Below are positions 9,749 to 19,116 of a stretch of DNA of 64,000 bases, piece by piece. The DNA comes from Pseudoalteromonas arabiensis (GTDB taxonomy: Bacteria; Pseudomonadota; Gammaproteobacteria; Enterobacterales; Alteromonadaceae), in contig NZ_LRUF01000025.1 in NCBI RefSeq assembly GCF_001550155.1, forward strand, positions 1 to 64,000, read 5' to 3'. The notes below the pieces were generated by a model. It was not told the origin of the DNA and ran no database searches. It saw only the letters and a program-made list of their open reading frames with translations. How positions within the stretch are numbered: the stretch's first letter is position 1; every line of letters begins with the position of its first letter. Both the position numbers and the translations under genes were made by a program.

Positions 9749-9852
9749 CTAGACTCGTCTTTAGGAACAGGCTTAACTTATTTAGGTTAGTTCATAAAAA
9801 AGGGTCGCGCTAAAAAATTAATGAATTTTTATTAGATACGTTTATCAATAAC

Positions 9853-10317
9853 TTATTGGCCATTCACAAAACCCAGCTGACGCCAAGACTCATAGACAAA
9901 TACGGCCACTGAATTAGATAAATTCATACTTCGACTGTCTTTTTGCATTGGAATCCGTACTCGTTGCTCTTTAGGCAAAGATTGAATTAGTTCATCAGGT
10001 AAGCCGCGGGTTTCAGGACCGAATACTAAACAATCACCAGGTTGATATTGGGCTTGGTGATGAAACTGACTGCCTTTCGTCGTGCAAGCATAAACTTTTT
10101 TAGGCTGACACTTCTCAAGATAGGCTTCGAAAGAGGCATGACGTTGCACATGACTAAATTCATGATAATCAAGCCCTGCGCGTTTTACACGTTTATCATC
10201 CCATTCAAACCCAAGTGGTTCAATAAGGTGTAAAGCGTAACCTGTATTTGCACATAAGCGAATGATATTACCTGTATTAGGTGGGATCTCAGGTTGGTAC
10301 AACACAATATCAAGCAT
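9853..10317 (-). CDS. trmL: tRNA (cytidine(34)-2'-O)-methyltransferase TrmL
   Basis: This 154-residue SPOUT methyltransferase 2'-O-methylates the wobble nucleotide of leucine tRNAs. [28 protein letters not shown] and [15 protein letters not shown] are family signatures and contribute to the knot that binds S-adenosylmethionine. The start is placed at the ATG at 10317, where E. coli TrmL begins; the frame is open 15 codons further upstream. Confidence 0.95.
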   Translation of the reverse strand: MLDIVLYQPEIPPNTGNIIRLCANTGYALHLIEPLGFEWDDKRVKRAGLDYHEFSHVQRHASFEAYLEKCQPKKVYACTTKGSQFHHQAQYQPGDCLVFGPETRGLPDELIQSLPKEQRVRIPMQKDSRSMNLSNSVAVFVYESWRQLGFVNGQ

Positions 10318-10419
10318 TTGAATCTCATTTTTAAACAATATGATCTGCAGCTGAGTATACACGAACTAGAATAAAAAGATGATATACTCAAGATTGATAA
10401 TATCTAAAGGTAAGTTGTT

Positions 10420-11328
10420 GTGAAACATCGTAGTTATGAGTTTTGGGTAAGAACCGCCAGTCTTGTTACGATTATGATGGTGAGTTTGATGATTGCTGCA
10501 AAGAGCTGGGCATGGCTAGCCTCTGGCTCTGCGTCTATGTTGGGCTCGTTAACCGATTCATTAATGGATATCACAGCATCCCTAATGAGCTTTTTGGTAC
10601 TTGGTTATGCGCTGCGTCCTGCTGATGATGATCATCGTTTTGGTCATGGCAAAGCAGAGGCTCTTGCGGGGCTGGCACAAGCTGCTTTTATTGCCGGCTC
10701 AGGCTGCTTTTTAGCATTTCATGGGATAGAAAGGCTGATCAACCCTGTTACGCTAAAGCACTCAAGTTTAGGTATTTGGGTGAGTCTATTTGCGATAGTA
10801 TGTACCTTAGTTGTGGTATTTGTGCAAACCAAGGTGATTAATCACACTGAGTCAATCGCTATTAAGGCAGATTCAATTCACTACAAAGGCGATTTAATTC
10901 TTAATCTCGCGGTATTAATCGCGATAGTGTTAGCTAAGTATGGCATGACCTATGCCGATCCCCTTTTTGCTATTGGTGTGGCTGTTTACTTACTTTATAA
11001 CAGTTGGGATATTGCCCGTGACAGTGCCGACCACTTAATGGATAAAGAGCTACCTGATGAAGAAAAAGCGGAAATTCTGAGTATTGTAAATAGCCATAAA
11101 GAGGTGTTTGGCGCTCATGATATTCGTACACGCCAAGGTGGTAAAATTAAATTTATTCAGATGCACTTAGAGCTTGAAGACAACTTACCCCTTATTCGCG
11201 CACACCAAGTTGCAGATGAAGTGGAGGCGATGATAAAGGCTTATTTCGACTGTGAAATGGACATATTAATGCACTTAGATCCGCTTTCTGTCGTTAAAAA
11301 GCCACCTTACAGAGAATCGCAAAACTGA
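10420..11328 (+). CDS. fieF: Cation diffusion facilitator FieF
   Basis: A 302-residue inner-membrane metal/proton antiporter of the CDF family with about six membrane helices and a C-terminal cytoplasmic domain. DSLMD (TM2) and the HRFGHGKAEA loop are the metal-binding and family signatures, and the length equals E. coli FieF (300). Zn and Fe(II) are the known substrates of the E. coli protein. The start is GTG, behind AAAGG. The 3' end overlaps the convergent hydrolase gene by 22 bp. Confidence 0.93.
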   Translation: MKHRSYEFWVRTASLVTIMMVSLMIAAKSWAWLASGSASMLGSLTDSLMDITASLMSFLVLGYALRPADDDHRFGHGKAEALAGLAQAAFIAGSGCFLAFHGIERLINPVTLKHSSLGIWVSLFAIVCTLVVVFVQTKVINHTESIAIKADSIHYKGDLILNLAVLIAIVLAKYGMTYADPLFAIGVAVYLLYNSWDIARDSADHLMDKELPDEEKAEILSIVNSHKEVFGAHDIRTRQGGKIKFIQMHLELEDNLPLIRAHQVADEVEAMIKAYFDCEMDILMHLDPLSVVKKPPYRESQN

Positions 11329-12248
11329 TAAAAGTCAGTGAGCACAGCGTGTCTTATCTCATCTCGCTCGAATAACAACTCATGGCGTGCATGTGGGTAG
11401 CTTTTTAAGCGTGCTTTTTTTTGCCTATGTGTGAGCGCAAATTGTGCGGCGTTATCAACAACGGTGTCTTGCTCTGCACTGGCAATGAAAAGAGGGATCG
11501 ACACTTTTCTGTCTACGAGTATGGCAATGAAATCAAAAGAGGCGTTTAGCCAGCCATAGGTCACGCCACCTAATTGTAAATCAGGCTCTGCTAAGTAAAG
11601 CTCTCTGAACTGTTTATACCTCACTTCACTGCTTGTGAGCTCATTTACGGCAAAGTCGACGGGTAAATAATTGTTTTGTCCAAACGCATAACTGCGGCCA
11701 AGGCCAATTAAAGAGGCTATTTTCGCGGCAAGTTTAGCAAGGGGTTTTGGGGTGCCTTTGGTATAAATATCAAACATAGGCGCTGATAAAAATGCCCCTG
11801 AAAATGTATGTTGATAACGTGACAAGAAGTCATAAGCAATCGCACAGCCCATAGAATGGCCAAGTAAAACCTGTTTGCCTTGCCAGTGTGTTTGTACCAC
11901 TTTTTCGTTGAATGTAGCAAAGTCGTCAGCGTAATCGCTAAAACGATTTACATAGCCTTTATGTGTGTTTTTTAAAAGGCGGTAAGAGCGTCCTTGGCCT
12001 TGATGGTCAACAATAAAGACGGCATAGCCATTTTGGTATAACTCCCACAAAAGCTCTTTATATTTAAATAATGACTCGATACGACCACTGCTAATTATAA
12101 TTGCTGTCGTTGCTTGCTGTGGAATTGCAAACCCATAATATAAAGTGCCATAACGGGTCGTTAAAAAGTCTTGTTGTAACTGCTCTGAAAAAAACGTGTT
12201 TATTTTGGTTGTGTTATTAGTAAGGTTGGTTTCATCACTATAAAACAT
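11307..12248 (-). CDS. Alpha/beta hydrolase, lysophospholipase-like
   Basis: This 313-residue protein has an alpha/beta hydrolase fold with the nucleophile elbow GHSMG (LLGHSMGCAIAYD) and a likely catalytic His in PHARHELLFE near the C-terminus. The whole resembles PldB/monoacylglycerol lipase-type hydrolases (Hydrolase_4 family). It is 2 bp downstream of cpxA, so it may be the third gene of a cpxR-cpxA operon, which would link it to envelope stress. The exact substrate is inferred, not shown. Confidence 0.8.
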   Translation of the reverse strand: MFYSDETNLTNNTTKINTFFSEQLQQDFLTTRYGTLYYGFAIPQQATTAIIISSGRIESLFKYKELLWELYQNGYAVFIVDHQGQGRSYRLLKNTHKGYVNRFSDYADDFATFNEKVVQTHWQGKQVLLGHSMGCAIAYDFLSRYQHTFSGAFLSAPMFDIYTKGTPKPLAKLAAKIASLIGLGRSYAFGQNNYLPVDFAVNELTSSEVRYKQFRELYLAEPDLQLGGVTYGWLNASFDFIAILVDRKVSIPLFIASAEQDTVVDNAAQFALTHRQKKARLKSYPHARHELLFERDEIRHAVLTDFYQFCDSL

Positions 12249-12250
12249 AC

Positions 12251-13633
12251 TTAGCTCTTTATTGGCAGGCGAATTTTAACGCAAAGCCCGCCTTGTTCTT
12301 GGTTTTCGAGTATGAGCGTACCATCATGGGCTGAAATTGCATTTTTGGCAATCGCAAGCCCTAAACCTGTACCTCCTGTATTTCTATCCCTAGCATGCTC
12401 TTGACGAAAGAAAGGTTCGCATAATCTTTCAAGGTTGGCTTCATCAACCCCTTTACCGTCGTCACAAATGGTAATGTAAATCGCATCAGATTCAGACAGT
12501 ATTAGATGAATGTGTTGAGTAGCATATTTAATTGCATTACGTAGCACATTCTCAAGTGCACTGGCGATGAGTGTTTCATCACAAGGCACTTCTTTTTCAA
12601 TTTTTCCCTCAACGCTGAGGTGCTTATTGCACTGGTTTGCCTCAAAGCGAACATCATTTAAAACATGATCAATAATAACCTGTATCGACTGTGTACTTAG
12701 CGATAAAGTCTGACTTTTTGCTTCAAGGCGAGATACCTGTAAAACATCTGCAATCATTTTATCAAGCTGATTCGCCTCTTTTTCAATACGCTCTAAATAG
12801 GCTTGTTGTGCATCTTCTGCTTGCATCTGTGCAAGGCCTGTTGCCATTTTAAGACGCGTTAACGGAGAACGTAACTCATGAGAAATATCTGCAAGTAAAC
12901 GTTTTTGCGCACTAATTAATTGCTCAAGCTGTGTTGCCATTGTATTAAAGTCGCGCCCTAATACGCCCAACTCATCTTGTCGTGAATTAGAGATATCAGC
13001 ACGTGCCGTTAAGTCGCCATGCGCAAGCTTATTGGCTGTTTCTTTAAGGCTGTTGATAGGGGCTATCAGATTGCGGCTAAAGAAAAAGCTCAACATAAGT
13101 GAGGCGATTACCGCAATAATGATTTTTAACCACGTTGGCATAAGCCAAAGACCAACAAAGAAGGGCTTTTTACGTTTTTCATCTATTTCATAAAGGAAAA
13201 ATGTTCCTTCTGGCACATCGATTTTTACAGGCCCATAAGCTTGGTATTCATCGGTAAAGATAATTTGTGGTGACATACGCTTGGTAAAGTTTAATAAACT
13301 TAAGTCTATGTCCTTAGAAATAGGCTCACTGAGCATTTCTACACCATGCACTTCACCATTTAAATACAATAACTTGTGTTTCGATAGGCGGGGATGTGAA
13401 ATGACTTCTTGTGTTGATTTGCCATGTTTAGCCACAATACGCTCAATACTTTTTGCCGTATATTGCAAGTTTTTAAGCATGGGGCCGCGAAGCTCATCAT
13501 TACCTACGTTGCTGGTTAATTTGCTTAAAAATACTAAGGTGGTAATTGTGGCGATAACCGTTACCCAAAACCAAGCAAAAATCTTTAAAAATAAATAATG
13601 ACGTGGTTTTTTAAACCAATCAGGTGTCTTCAT
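12251..13633 (-). CDS. cpxA: Envelope stress sensor kinase CpxA
   Basis: A 460-residue inner-membrane histidine kinase: TM1 (about 15-37), a periplasmic sensor region (about 38-165), TM2 (about 166-186), HAMP, then HisKA with the H-box DISHELRSPLTR (His252) and a HATPase domain (N-box NVLRNAIKYA, G2 box GGTGLGLAI). Domain order, length and its partner gene match CpxA. It starts 1 bp after the cpxR stop. It should phosphorylate CpxR when envelope proteins misfold. Confidence 0.9.
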   Translation of the reverse strand: MKTPDWFKKPRHYLFLKIFAWFWVTVIATITTLVFLSKLTSNVGNDELRGPMLKNLQYTAKSIERIVAKHGKSTQEVISHPRLSKHKLLYLNGEVHGVEMLSEPISKDIDLSLLNFTKRMSPQIIFTDEYQAYGPVKIDVPEGTFFLYEIDEKRKKPFFVGLWLMPTWLKIIIAVIASLMLSFFFSRNLIAPINSLKETANKLAHGDLTARADISNSRQDELGVLGRDFNTMATQLEQLISAQKRLLADISHELRSPLTRLKMATGLAQMQAEDAQQAYLERIEKEANQLDKMIADVLQVSRLEAKSQTLSLSTQSIQVIIDHVLNDVRFEANQCNKHLSVEGKIEKEVPCDETLIASALENVLRNAIKYATQHIHLILSESDAIYITICDDGKGVDEANLERLCEPFFRQEHARDRNTGGTGLGLAIAKNAISAHDGTLILENQEQGGLCVKIRLPIKS

Positions 13634-13634
13634 A

Positions 13635-14324
13635 TTACTCGCCTTGAATCAACACATAGCCGCTACCACGCATTGTTTTAATACGTTCATTATTTACATG
13701 CTCAGCAATTTTTTTACGAATATTGCTGACGTGCATGTCGATTGAGCGATCAAAGGGAGCAAGGCGTCTGCCGAGCACTTGTTCGCTTATTTGCTCTTTA
13801 CTTATGACTTCTCCTGCATGCTGAACTAGCATGGCCAAAATCTCGTACTCAGTGCCTGTCAGGCTCAATGTGTTTTCATTCACAGAGGCTTCGCGAGTGG
13901 CAAGGTTAATATGAATGCTATTTACACTTAGGGAGCTTGTTTGCTGCTGCGATAAGCTATTAATGTGTTCAATACGACGAGTTATCGCTTTTACGCGAGC
14001 TAGTAACTCTCTGTGGTTAAAGGGTTTAGGGATGTAGTCATCAGCACCGAGCTCTAAGCCAAAAATACGGTCGAAGTCTTCGCCTTTAGCGGTCAGCATA
14101 ATAACAGGCGTGAGCTTTTTCTGACGAAGTTGTTTTAACACTTCAAAGCCGTCCATAGATGGTAGCATGACATCAAGTAAAATAAGTTCGTAATTGTGAT
14201 TAAGAGCGTGCGCTAAGCCTTCAGCACCATCATGAAAACAATCTACTGCAAACCCTTGTGCGGTTAAGTACTCGCTGAGTAGTTCGCACAACCCTGTATC
14301 GTCGTCGATCATTAATAGTTTCAT
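13635..14324 (-). CDS. cpxR: Response regulator CpxR
   Basis: A 229-residue OmpR-family regulator: a receiver domain with the acidic pocket DDD (7-9) and the phosphoacceptor Asp51 in LLLDVMLPSMDGF, Lys in LTAKGEDFDR, and a winged-helix DNA-binding domain (about 130-229) ending in RTMRGSGYVL-like KTMRGSGYVLI. It is the first gene of the cpxRA operon, and the spacer to the divergent cpxP-like gene has candidate CpxR boxes, so autoregulation is likely. Confidence 0.93.
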   Translation of the reverse strand: MKLLMIDDDTGLCELLSEYLTAQGFAVDCFHDGAEGLAHALNHNYELILLDVMLPSMDGFEVLKQLRQKKLTPVIMLTAKGEDFDRIFGLELGADDYIPKPFNHRELLARVKAITRRIEHINSLSQQQTSSLSVNSIHINLATREASVNENTLSLTGTEYEILAMLVQHAGEVISKEQISEQVLGRRLAPFDRSIDMHVSNIRKKIAEHVNNERIKTMRGSGYVLIQGE

Positions 14325-14366
14325 TCTGACACCTACTTATTCGTTTCTATAAGGTTATTCTACTTA

Positions 14367-14404
14367 GTAAATTGTGTAAAAGTGAATCTTTACATAACCT
14401 TTAC
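14367..14404. promoter_or_regulatory. Two opposed candidate CpxR boxes
   Basis: On the plus strand GTAAA-TTGT-GTAAA lies at 14367-14380. On the minus strand GTAAA-GGTTAT-GTAAA lies at 14389-14404. The known CpxR box is two GTAAA half-sites in tandem about 5 bases apart. The pair sits between the divergent cpxR and cpxP-like genes and could serve one promoter each. Confidence 0.6.
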
Positions 14405-14495
14405 ACTGGTTTGCGTTCCTTTGCATTGAACTTTGTATAGTTAACTCATCAGCTCAAAACAAGCATTGAGCACAACCCAACAAAAGGTAATGATT

Positions 14496-15026
14496 ATGAC
14501 TATTTCAAATAAGCTTTCTAAATTCGTATTTGTTTGTGGTTTAGCAGCAGCCAGTGTTGCTGCAACTCCTGTTATGGCAAAAGGGGATATGCACCGTGGC
14601 ATGAACCCACACGCGCGTTTTTTATTATCTGAGCGTGGCATTGATAAATTACAACTGACTGAAGATCAGCAAACGCAGCTAAAAGCTATTTTTGCTGAGC
14701 AAAAAACGCAATTTAAAGCACTTCATGGTGATAAAGAAACCATGAAAGCTAATCGTGCGGCTTATAAAGAAAAGATGGATGTGCTTCTTGCAACTCAAGC
14801 GTTTGATGAAAATGCAGCAATGGAATTGATTAAAGCGCGTGAAGAAAAAACACAACAAGCTGCTTTGATTAAACTAAAATCAGAGCATGCTATTTGGCAA
14901 GTTCTTAATGCTGAGCAGCGTGAAAGTTACAAAGAAATTAAAAAGCATATGCGTAAAAAAGCCCACAAGAAAGGTCAACATCGTCCACATGGCGAGCGCA
15001 AAGATAAACGTTCAGACAGTAAATAA
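14496..15026 (+). CDS. CpxP/Spy-family periplasmic protein
   Basis: A 176-residue exported protein with a signal peptide (cleaved near VMA-KG, about residue 30) and a helical, highly charged body. LTxxQ-type motifs (LQLTEDQQTQLKAIF and LNAEQRESYKEI) mark the CpxP/Spy family of periplasmic adaptor chaperones. The C-terminus is rich in Lys and His. The start at 14496 is chosen because AAAGG lies 8 bases before it; an ATG 6 bases earlier is too close. Position opposite cpxRA and the CpxR boxes between them suggest a Cpx-controlled feedback protein. Confidence 0.85.
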   Translation: MTISNKLSKFVFVCGLAAASVAATPVMAKGDMHRGMNPHARFLLSERGIDKLQLTEDQQTQLKAIFAEQKTQFKALHGDKETMKANRAAYKEKMDVLLATQAFDENAAMELIKAREEKTQQAALIKLKSEHAIWQVLNAEQRESYKEIKKHMRKKAHKKGQHRPHGERKDKRSDSK

Positions 15027-15028
15027 TT

Positions 15029-15057
15029 AAAAAATGCGGCTTAAATGCCGCATTTTT
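15029..15057. terminator. Bidirectional terminator between cpxP-like gene and yacG
   Basis: A 10-bp stem (AAAATGCGGC with GCCGCATTTT, 6-base loop) has A and T runs on both sides and can end transcripts of both convergent genes. Confidence 0.85.
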
Positions 15058-15075
15058 ACATTTTGAGCTTGAAAA

Positions 15076-15309
15076 CTATTCTTTAAAAAACGAGTCATCA
15101 TTTTTAGCAAGCATGGCTTCGATATCCTCAATCATATCTTGGTTTAGCTCATTGGCACTGCTAATAGGGCTCGATATTTTATTATTCTCAAACGACCATT
15201 CACCTAGATCAATGAGCTGGCAGCGTTTTGAACAAAAAGGGCGGTGCGGACTGTGTTCTGACCATTCGACTTTTGCTTTACATGTTGGGCAGTTTACAAC
15301 TGTTGGCAT
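15076..15309 (-). CDS. yacG: DNA gyrase inhibitor YacG
   Basis: A 77-residue zinc protein with the four-Cys site CPTCK and CSKRC in the first 32 residues, followed by LIDLGEW, the YacG signature. E. coli YacG binds the GyrB C-terminal domain and blocks DNA binding. It is the last gene of the pil-coaE region, as in other gammaproteobacteria, although zapD, which usually lies between coaE and yacG, is absent here. Confidence 0.92.
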   Translation of the reverse strand: MPTVVNCPTCKAKVEWSEHSPHRPFCSKRCQLIDLGEWSFENNKISSPISSANELNQDMIEDIEAMLAKNDDSFFKE

Positions 15310-15382
15310 GGTTTTCTTCTCAATTAAGCTTATGCATTTTAGGTGATCTTACTAAAGCTCAGCGTGAGAATCGAGTCACGAG

Positions 15383-17059
15383 TTAAAAACTCGTCACACG
15401 ATTTACTTCAGCCAAAGAGGTAACACCATCTGCTGCTTTTTTTAACCCCGACAGTCTTAAGTTATTAAAGCCAGATTTAAGCGCCACCTCTGCAATTTCA
15501 AGCGAATTACCACCACGCATAATAATTTGCGCTATTTCAGGTGTGATCTGCATAACTTCATAAATACCAACACGGCCTTTATAGCCTTCGGTACAACTGT
15601 CGCACCCTTTAGGTGCAAATAATTGAATTTCACTTAATGTGTCTTTATCAAAACCTTGGCGAATAAGCTCTTCATCGGGGAGCTTTTCTGGGGTCTTGCA
15701 TTTAGGGCATAAACGACGCGCTAGACGCTGTGCAATGATAAGACTAATTGAGCTTGCTACGTTATACGCAGGCACACCCATATTTAATAAACGGGTTAAG
15801 GTTTCTGGTGCCGAGTTAGTATGCAAAGTAGATAAAACCAAGTGGCCTGTTTGTGCTGCTTTGATTGAGATTTCAGCAGTTTCAAGGTCACGGATCTCAC
15901 CCACCATAACCACATCGGGATCTTGTCGTAAGAAGGCTTTCAAGGCATTGGCAAAGGTCATATCTGCTTTTGGATTGATTTGCACTTGGTTAATGCCTTC
16001 AAGATTGATCTCAACGGGATCTTCGGCGGTACTGATATTGCGCTCAGGCTGGTTGAGAATATTTAAACCAGTATAAAGCGATACGGTTTTACCAGAACCC
16101 GTTGGGCCGGTTACCAATATCATACCTTGTGGTTGCTCAAGGGCATCCATGTAGAGTTTTTTCTGCTCTGGTTCATAACCGAGTACATCAATACCGAGCA
16201 TGGCACTTGATGAGTCGAGAATACGCATAACGATTTTCTCGCCCCAAAGAGTTGGTAAGGTACTGACACGAAAATCGATACTTTTTCGCTCTGTTATTTT
16301 TAGTTTAATGCGACCATCTTGAGGTTTACGTTTTTCTGCAATATCTAAGCGAGACATCACTTTGATACGTGCTGATAAACGACTTGCTAAGCTATTCGGC
16401 GGACTGGCCATTTCATGTAAGATGCCATCAATACGAAAGCGCACTCGATAGCGGTGTTCATAAGGTTCAAAGTGTAAATCGGATGCGCCTTTTTTAATGG
16501 CGTCCATCAATATTTTATTGATGTAGACGATGATAGGGGCATCGTCTTTGTCTTCATCACTGCCTGAAATATCTTTAGGTTTTTCAGTTTCTAGATCGCC
16601 CAGTTCTTTAAATTCATCTTCGCTTAAGTGCAGACCACCTGTTGCATCCAGCAGTTGTTCTATTTTATTTTCTAACTGGTTGTAATCAACCACCACCACT
16701 TCACATGATAACCCTGTACTAAATTCAAAGTTTTCAAATGCGCCGTAGTCAGTAGGGTCAGAGGCTGCAATATAAAGTTTACGGCCCTTTTTAATGAGCG
16801 GTAGAATGTGATGTTCGCGAATTAGTTTTTCTTTTATCAGCTCTTCACTGATAAGCGAGACATCAAAATCTTTAATATCAAAATAAGGAACGCGAAAAAG
16901 ATCGGTGCACTGCTCCGCAAGCTCATGGCCATCAATCTGGCAGCTTTTAGAAATAAGCTCAGCCGTAGAGTTATATTCACGCTGCTTGAGTTTTACTGTT
17001 TCTGCGTCAATACGGCCAAGAGTAATAAATTTTCTAAGTAACGGTGAGTTAATATTCAT
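15383..17059 (-). CDS. pilB: Type IV pilus assembly ATPase PilB
   Basis: This 558-residue secretion ATPase drives pilus extension. It has an N-terminal GspE/MshEN domain (about 1-150), Walker A GPTGSGKT (about residue 320), the Asp box EDPVEI, Walker [13 protein letters not shown], the His box [10 protein letters not shown] and a four-Cys zinc site (CPKC...CDSC). It lies downstream of coaE with its own 174-bp leader, not next to pilC as in Pseudomonas or Vibrio, so it is probably expressed from a separate promoter. Confidence 0.95.
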   Translation of the reverse strand: MNINSPLLRKFITLGRIDAETVKLKQREYNSTAELISKSCQIDGHELAEQCTDLFRVPYFDIKDFDVSLISEELIKEKLIREHHILPLIKKGRKLYIAASDPTDYGAFENFEFSTGLSCEVVVVDYNQLENKIEQLLDATGGLHLSEDEFKELGDLETEKPKDISGSDEDKDDAPIIVYINKILMDAIKKGASDLHFEPYEHRYRVRFRIDGILHEMASPPNSLASRLSARIKVMSRLDIAEKRKPQDGRIKLKITERKSIDFRVSTLPTLWGEKIVMRILDSSSAMLGIDVLGYEPEQKKLYMDALEQPQGMILVTGPTGSGKTVSLYTGLNILNQPERNISTAEDPVEINLEGINQVQINPKADMTFANALKAFLRQDPDVVMVGEIRDLETAEISIKAAQTGHLVLSTLHTNSAPETLTRLLNMGVPAYNVASSISLIIAQRLARRLCPKCKTPEKLPDEELIRQGFDKDTLSEIQLFAPKGCDSCTEGYKGRVGIYEVMQITPEIAQIIMRGGNSLEIAEVALKSGFNNLRLSGLKKAADGVTSLAEVNRVTSF

Positions 17060-17233
17060 TGCGCACCTTGGTTGATCCTTTTTTTGTCACAATTTATCAG
17101 AAAAAAGAAGGGTGTAACATGAGTCTTGTCTATTTCGGCAAAATAGCCAAATAAATTCACTATAAAGTCAGTTATTTATAAGTTGTGCTAGTTATTTATT
17201 CTTAACTTTAATTGAGGTTAAAACCACGCCATA

Positions 17234-17839
17234 TTAACTCATGGCACTTAACTGCAAATAGCCTTGGTGAAGTGCTTTAACGTCATTGGCAACCTCGGTT
17301 AATGGGCGATTATTATCTAAAATATCGTTTGCTTTTTGTTGCTTATTTTCGCGCGACATTTGCGATGCGATAATTTTCTTCGCTTGTTCAATTGATACTT
17401 TATCGCGGGCCGTTGTTCTGGCTATTTGCACATCAACAGGCACATCTATTAATAAAGTATGTGAGCAATACTGTTCAAGACCATTTTCAAATAACAAAGG
17501 AGCAACGAGTATCACATAATCGCTGGTGGCCTGCGCTAATTGCGTAAGCATTGACTCCCTAATTAGTGGGTGCATTAAAGCATTTAACCACTGTTTCTCG
17601 GCTTCATTTTCGAAAATAATTGCACGAAGTTTTGCTCTGTCTAGTGTACCTTCTGAGGTTAAAATGTCTTCACCAAAATGGGCTGTTATCTGTTTTAACC
17701 CTAGTGAACCCGGTAGCACGACTTCTCTGGCAACAATATCTGCATCAACCACCGTGATTGATAGCTTTTCGAACATCGCACTAATTGCACTTTTACCTGA
17801 GCCGATACCGCCAGTTAACCCCAATACCCAATTTGCCAT
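17234..17839 (-). CDS. coaE: Dephospho-CoA kinase
   Basis: A 201-residue P-loop kinase that performs the last step of coenzyme A synthesis. The Walker A motif is GLTGGIGSGKS at the N-terminus. DADIVAREV and the LLFENGLE region are family signatures. It starts 2 bp after the pilD stop, which is the usual pilD-coaE pairing. Confidence 0.96.
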   Translation of the reverse strand: MANWVLGLTGGIGSGKSAISAMFEKLSITVVDADIVAREVVLPGSLGLKQITAHFGEDILTSEGTLDRAKLRAIIFENEAEKQWLNALMHPLIRESMLTQLAQATSDYVILVAPLLFENGLEQYCSHTLLIDVPVDVQIARTTARDKVSIEQAKKIIASQMSRENKQQKANDILDNNRPLTEVANDVKALHQGYLQLSAMS

Positions 17840-17841
17840 AG

Positions 17842-18738
17842 TTAGTGACCTAAATAGCTAAAGTAGTAAGCTTGTATTTGTTCACCCCACAGTAAAGTAA
17901 CCCAGCCAGCAATCGCAAGGTAAGGGCCAAATGGAATCGGGGTCGTTTTATCTTTACCTTGCAGAATAATTTGAGCAATACCAATGATTGCGCCCACCAC
18001 ACTTGAAAGCAATACAATGGTTAAGATTGATTGCCAACCTAGTAAGCCACCAAATACAGCTAAAAGCTTAAAGTCACCATACCCCATACCTTCTTTACCG
18101 GTTGCTAGCTTAAATAACCAATAAACACTCCACAAACTCAAGTAACCAACGGCTGCGCCAATAATGGCATCAGAAGGGGCAATGGTGATATCCATGACTG
18201 CTGCAATGAGGGTGAGCCACACCAGTGGAAGAGTGAGTTGGTCGGGGAGTAACATATGATCGATATCAATAAATGTTAAAGCAATAAGTACCCAAGTAAT
18301 GAAAATATAAAGTAAGGCAAGCTCTGTCGCACCAAAGAGTGATGCCACCACAAGGCTTAACCCTGCAGTGAGCATTTCTATGATTGGGTAGCGTACAGAA
18401 ATCGCTGTTTTACAACTGCCACAGCGACCTTTAAGTAATAACCAACTAATAACAGGAATATTTTGCCACACCTTAATAGGTGATTTGCATTTTGGACAGG
18501 TCGAATTTGGTTTAACTAAATTAAACGGTGCCTGCTCTGTGGTATTTTGAGATGGTAATTCATCAGCTAATAAAACACGGCATTCCGATTGCCATTCTCG
18601 TTTCATCATCAGTGGTAACCTATAAATTACCACATTTAAAAAACTGCCAATACACAGGCTAACCAGCCCAACAGTTAAAAAATAAAACCACGGTTGGCTT
18701 TGCATTACATTGGCAATATCAAGAAAGAAATTTTGCAT
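17842..18738 (-). CDS. pilD: Prepilin peptidase / N-methyltransferase PilD
   Basis: A 298-residue polytopic inner-membrane enzyme (about eight helices) that cleaves prepilin leaders and N-methylates the new terminus. The cytoplasmic loop has the two CxxC pairs (CPKC and CGSC). The two catalytic Asp residues lie in FIDIDHMLLPD and GYGDFKLLA. It should process PilA, encoded upstream, and type II secretion pseudopilins. A 378-bp repeat-filled gap separates it from pilC. Confidence 0.96.
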   Translation of the reverse strand: MQNFFLDIANVMQSQPWFYFLTVGLVSLCIGSFLNVVIYRLPLMMKREWQSECRVLLADELPSQNTTEQAPFNLVKPNSTCPKCKSPIKVWQNIPVISWLLLKGRCGSCKTAISVRYPIIEMLTAGLSLVVASLFGATELALLYIFITWVLIALTFIDIDHMLLPDQLTLPLVWLTLIAAVMDITIAPSDAIIGAAVGYLSLWSVYWLFKLATGKEGMGYGDFKLLAVFGGLLGWQSILTIVLLSSVVGAIIGIAQIILQGKDKTTPIPFGPYLAIAGWVTLLWGEQIQAYYFSYLGH

Positions 18739-18780
18739 TAAACTACCTAAAACTTTTTGTGCATCACAAGCGCAATAAAT

Positions 18781-19092
18781 TGTCGCGGGGTAAACCCGCT
18801 GCTACAAAGGCGTAGTCGCGATTTTATATCGCGTTTAAATTGTCATTACCAATACGCTTTATAAATTGTTGCGGGGTAAATCCGCTGCTACAAGGGCGTA
18901 GTCGCGATTTTATATCGCGTTTAATTACCAGTACCAATGTGCTTTATACATAGTCGCGGGGTAAACCCGCTGCTACATGGACGTAGTCGCGATTTTATAT
19001 CGCGTTTAAATTGCTATGGCCAATGTGCTTTATACATTGTCGCGGGATAAACCCGCTGCTACAAGGGCGTAGTCGCGATTTTACATCGCGTT
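18781..19092. repeat. Four-unit BIME/REP array between pilC and pilD
   Basis: Four units with a period of about 86 bp begin near 18781, 18867, 18952 and 19038. Each has hairpin B (GCGGGGTAAACCCGC then TGCTAC) and hairpin A (GTAG then TCGCGATTTTATATCGCG), with the CTAC and GTAG ends facing each other across about 6 bases. The spacers (variants of ACCAATGTGCTTTATA) differ from those of the array near the RAYT, so this is a separate sub-family. It fills most of the 378-bp gap. Confidence 0.9.
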
Positions 19093-19116
19093 TAATTAAC
19101 CACACCCGAATGGTAA

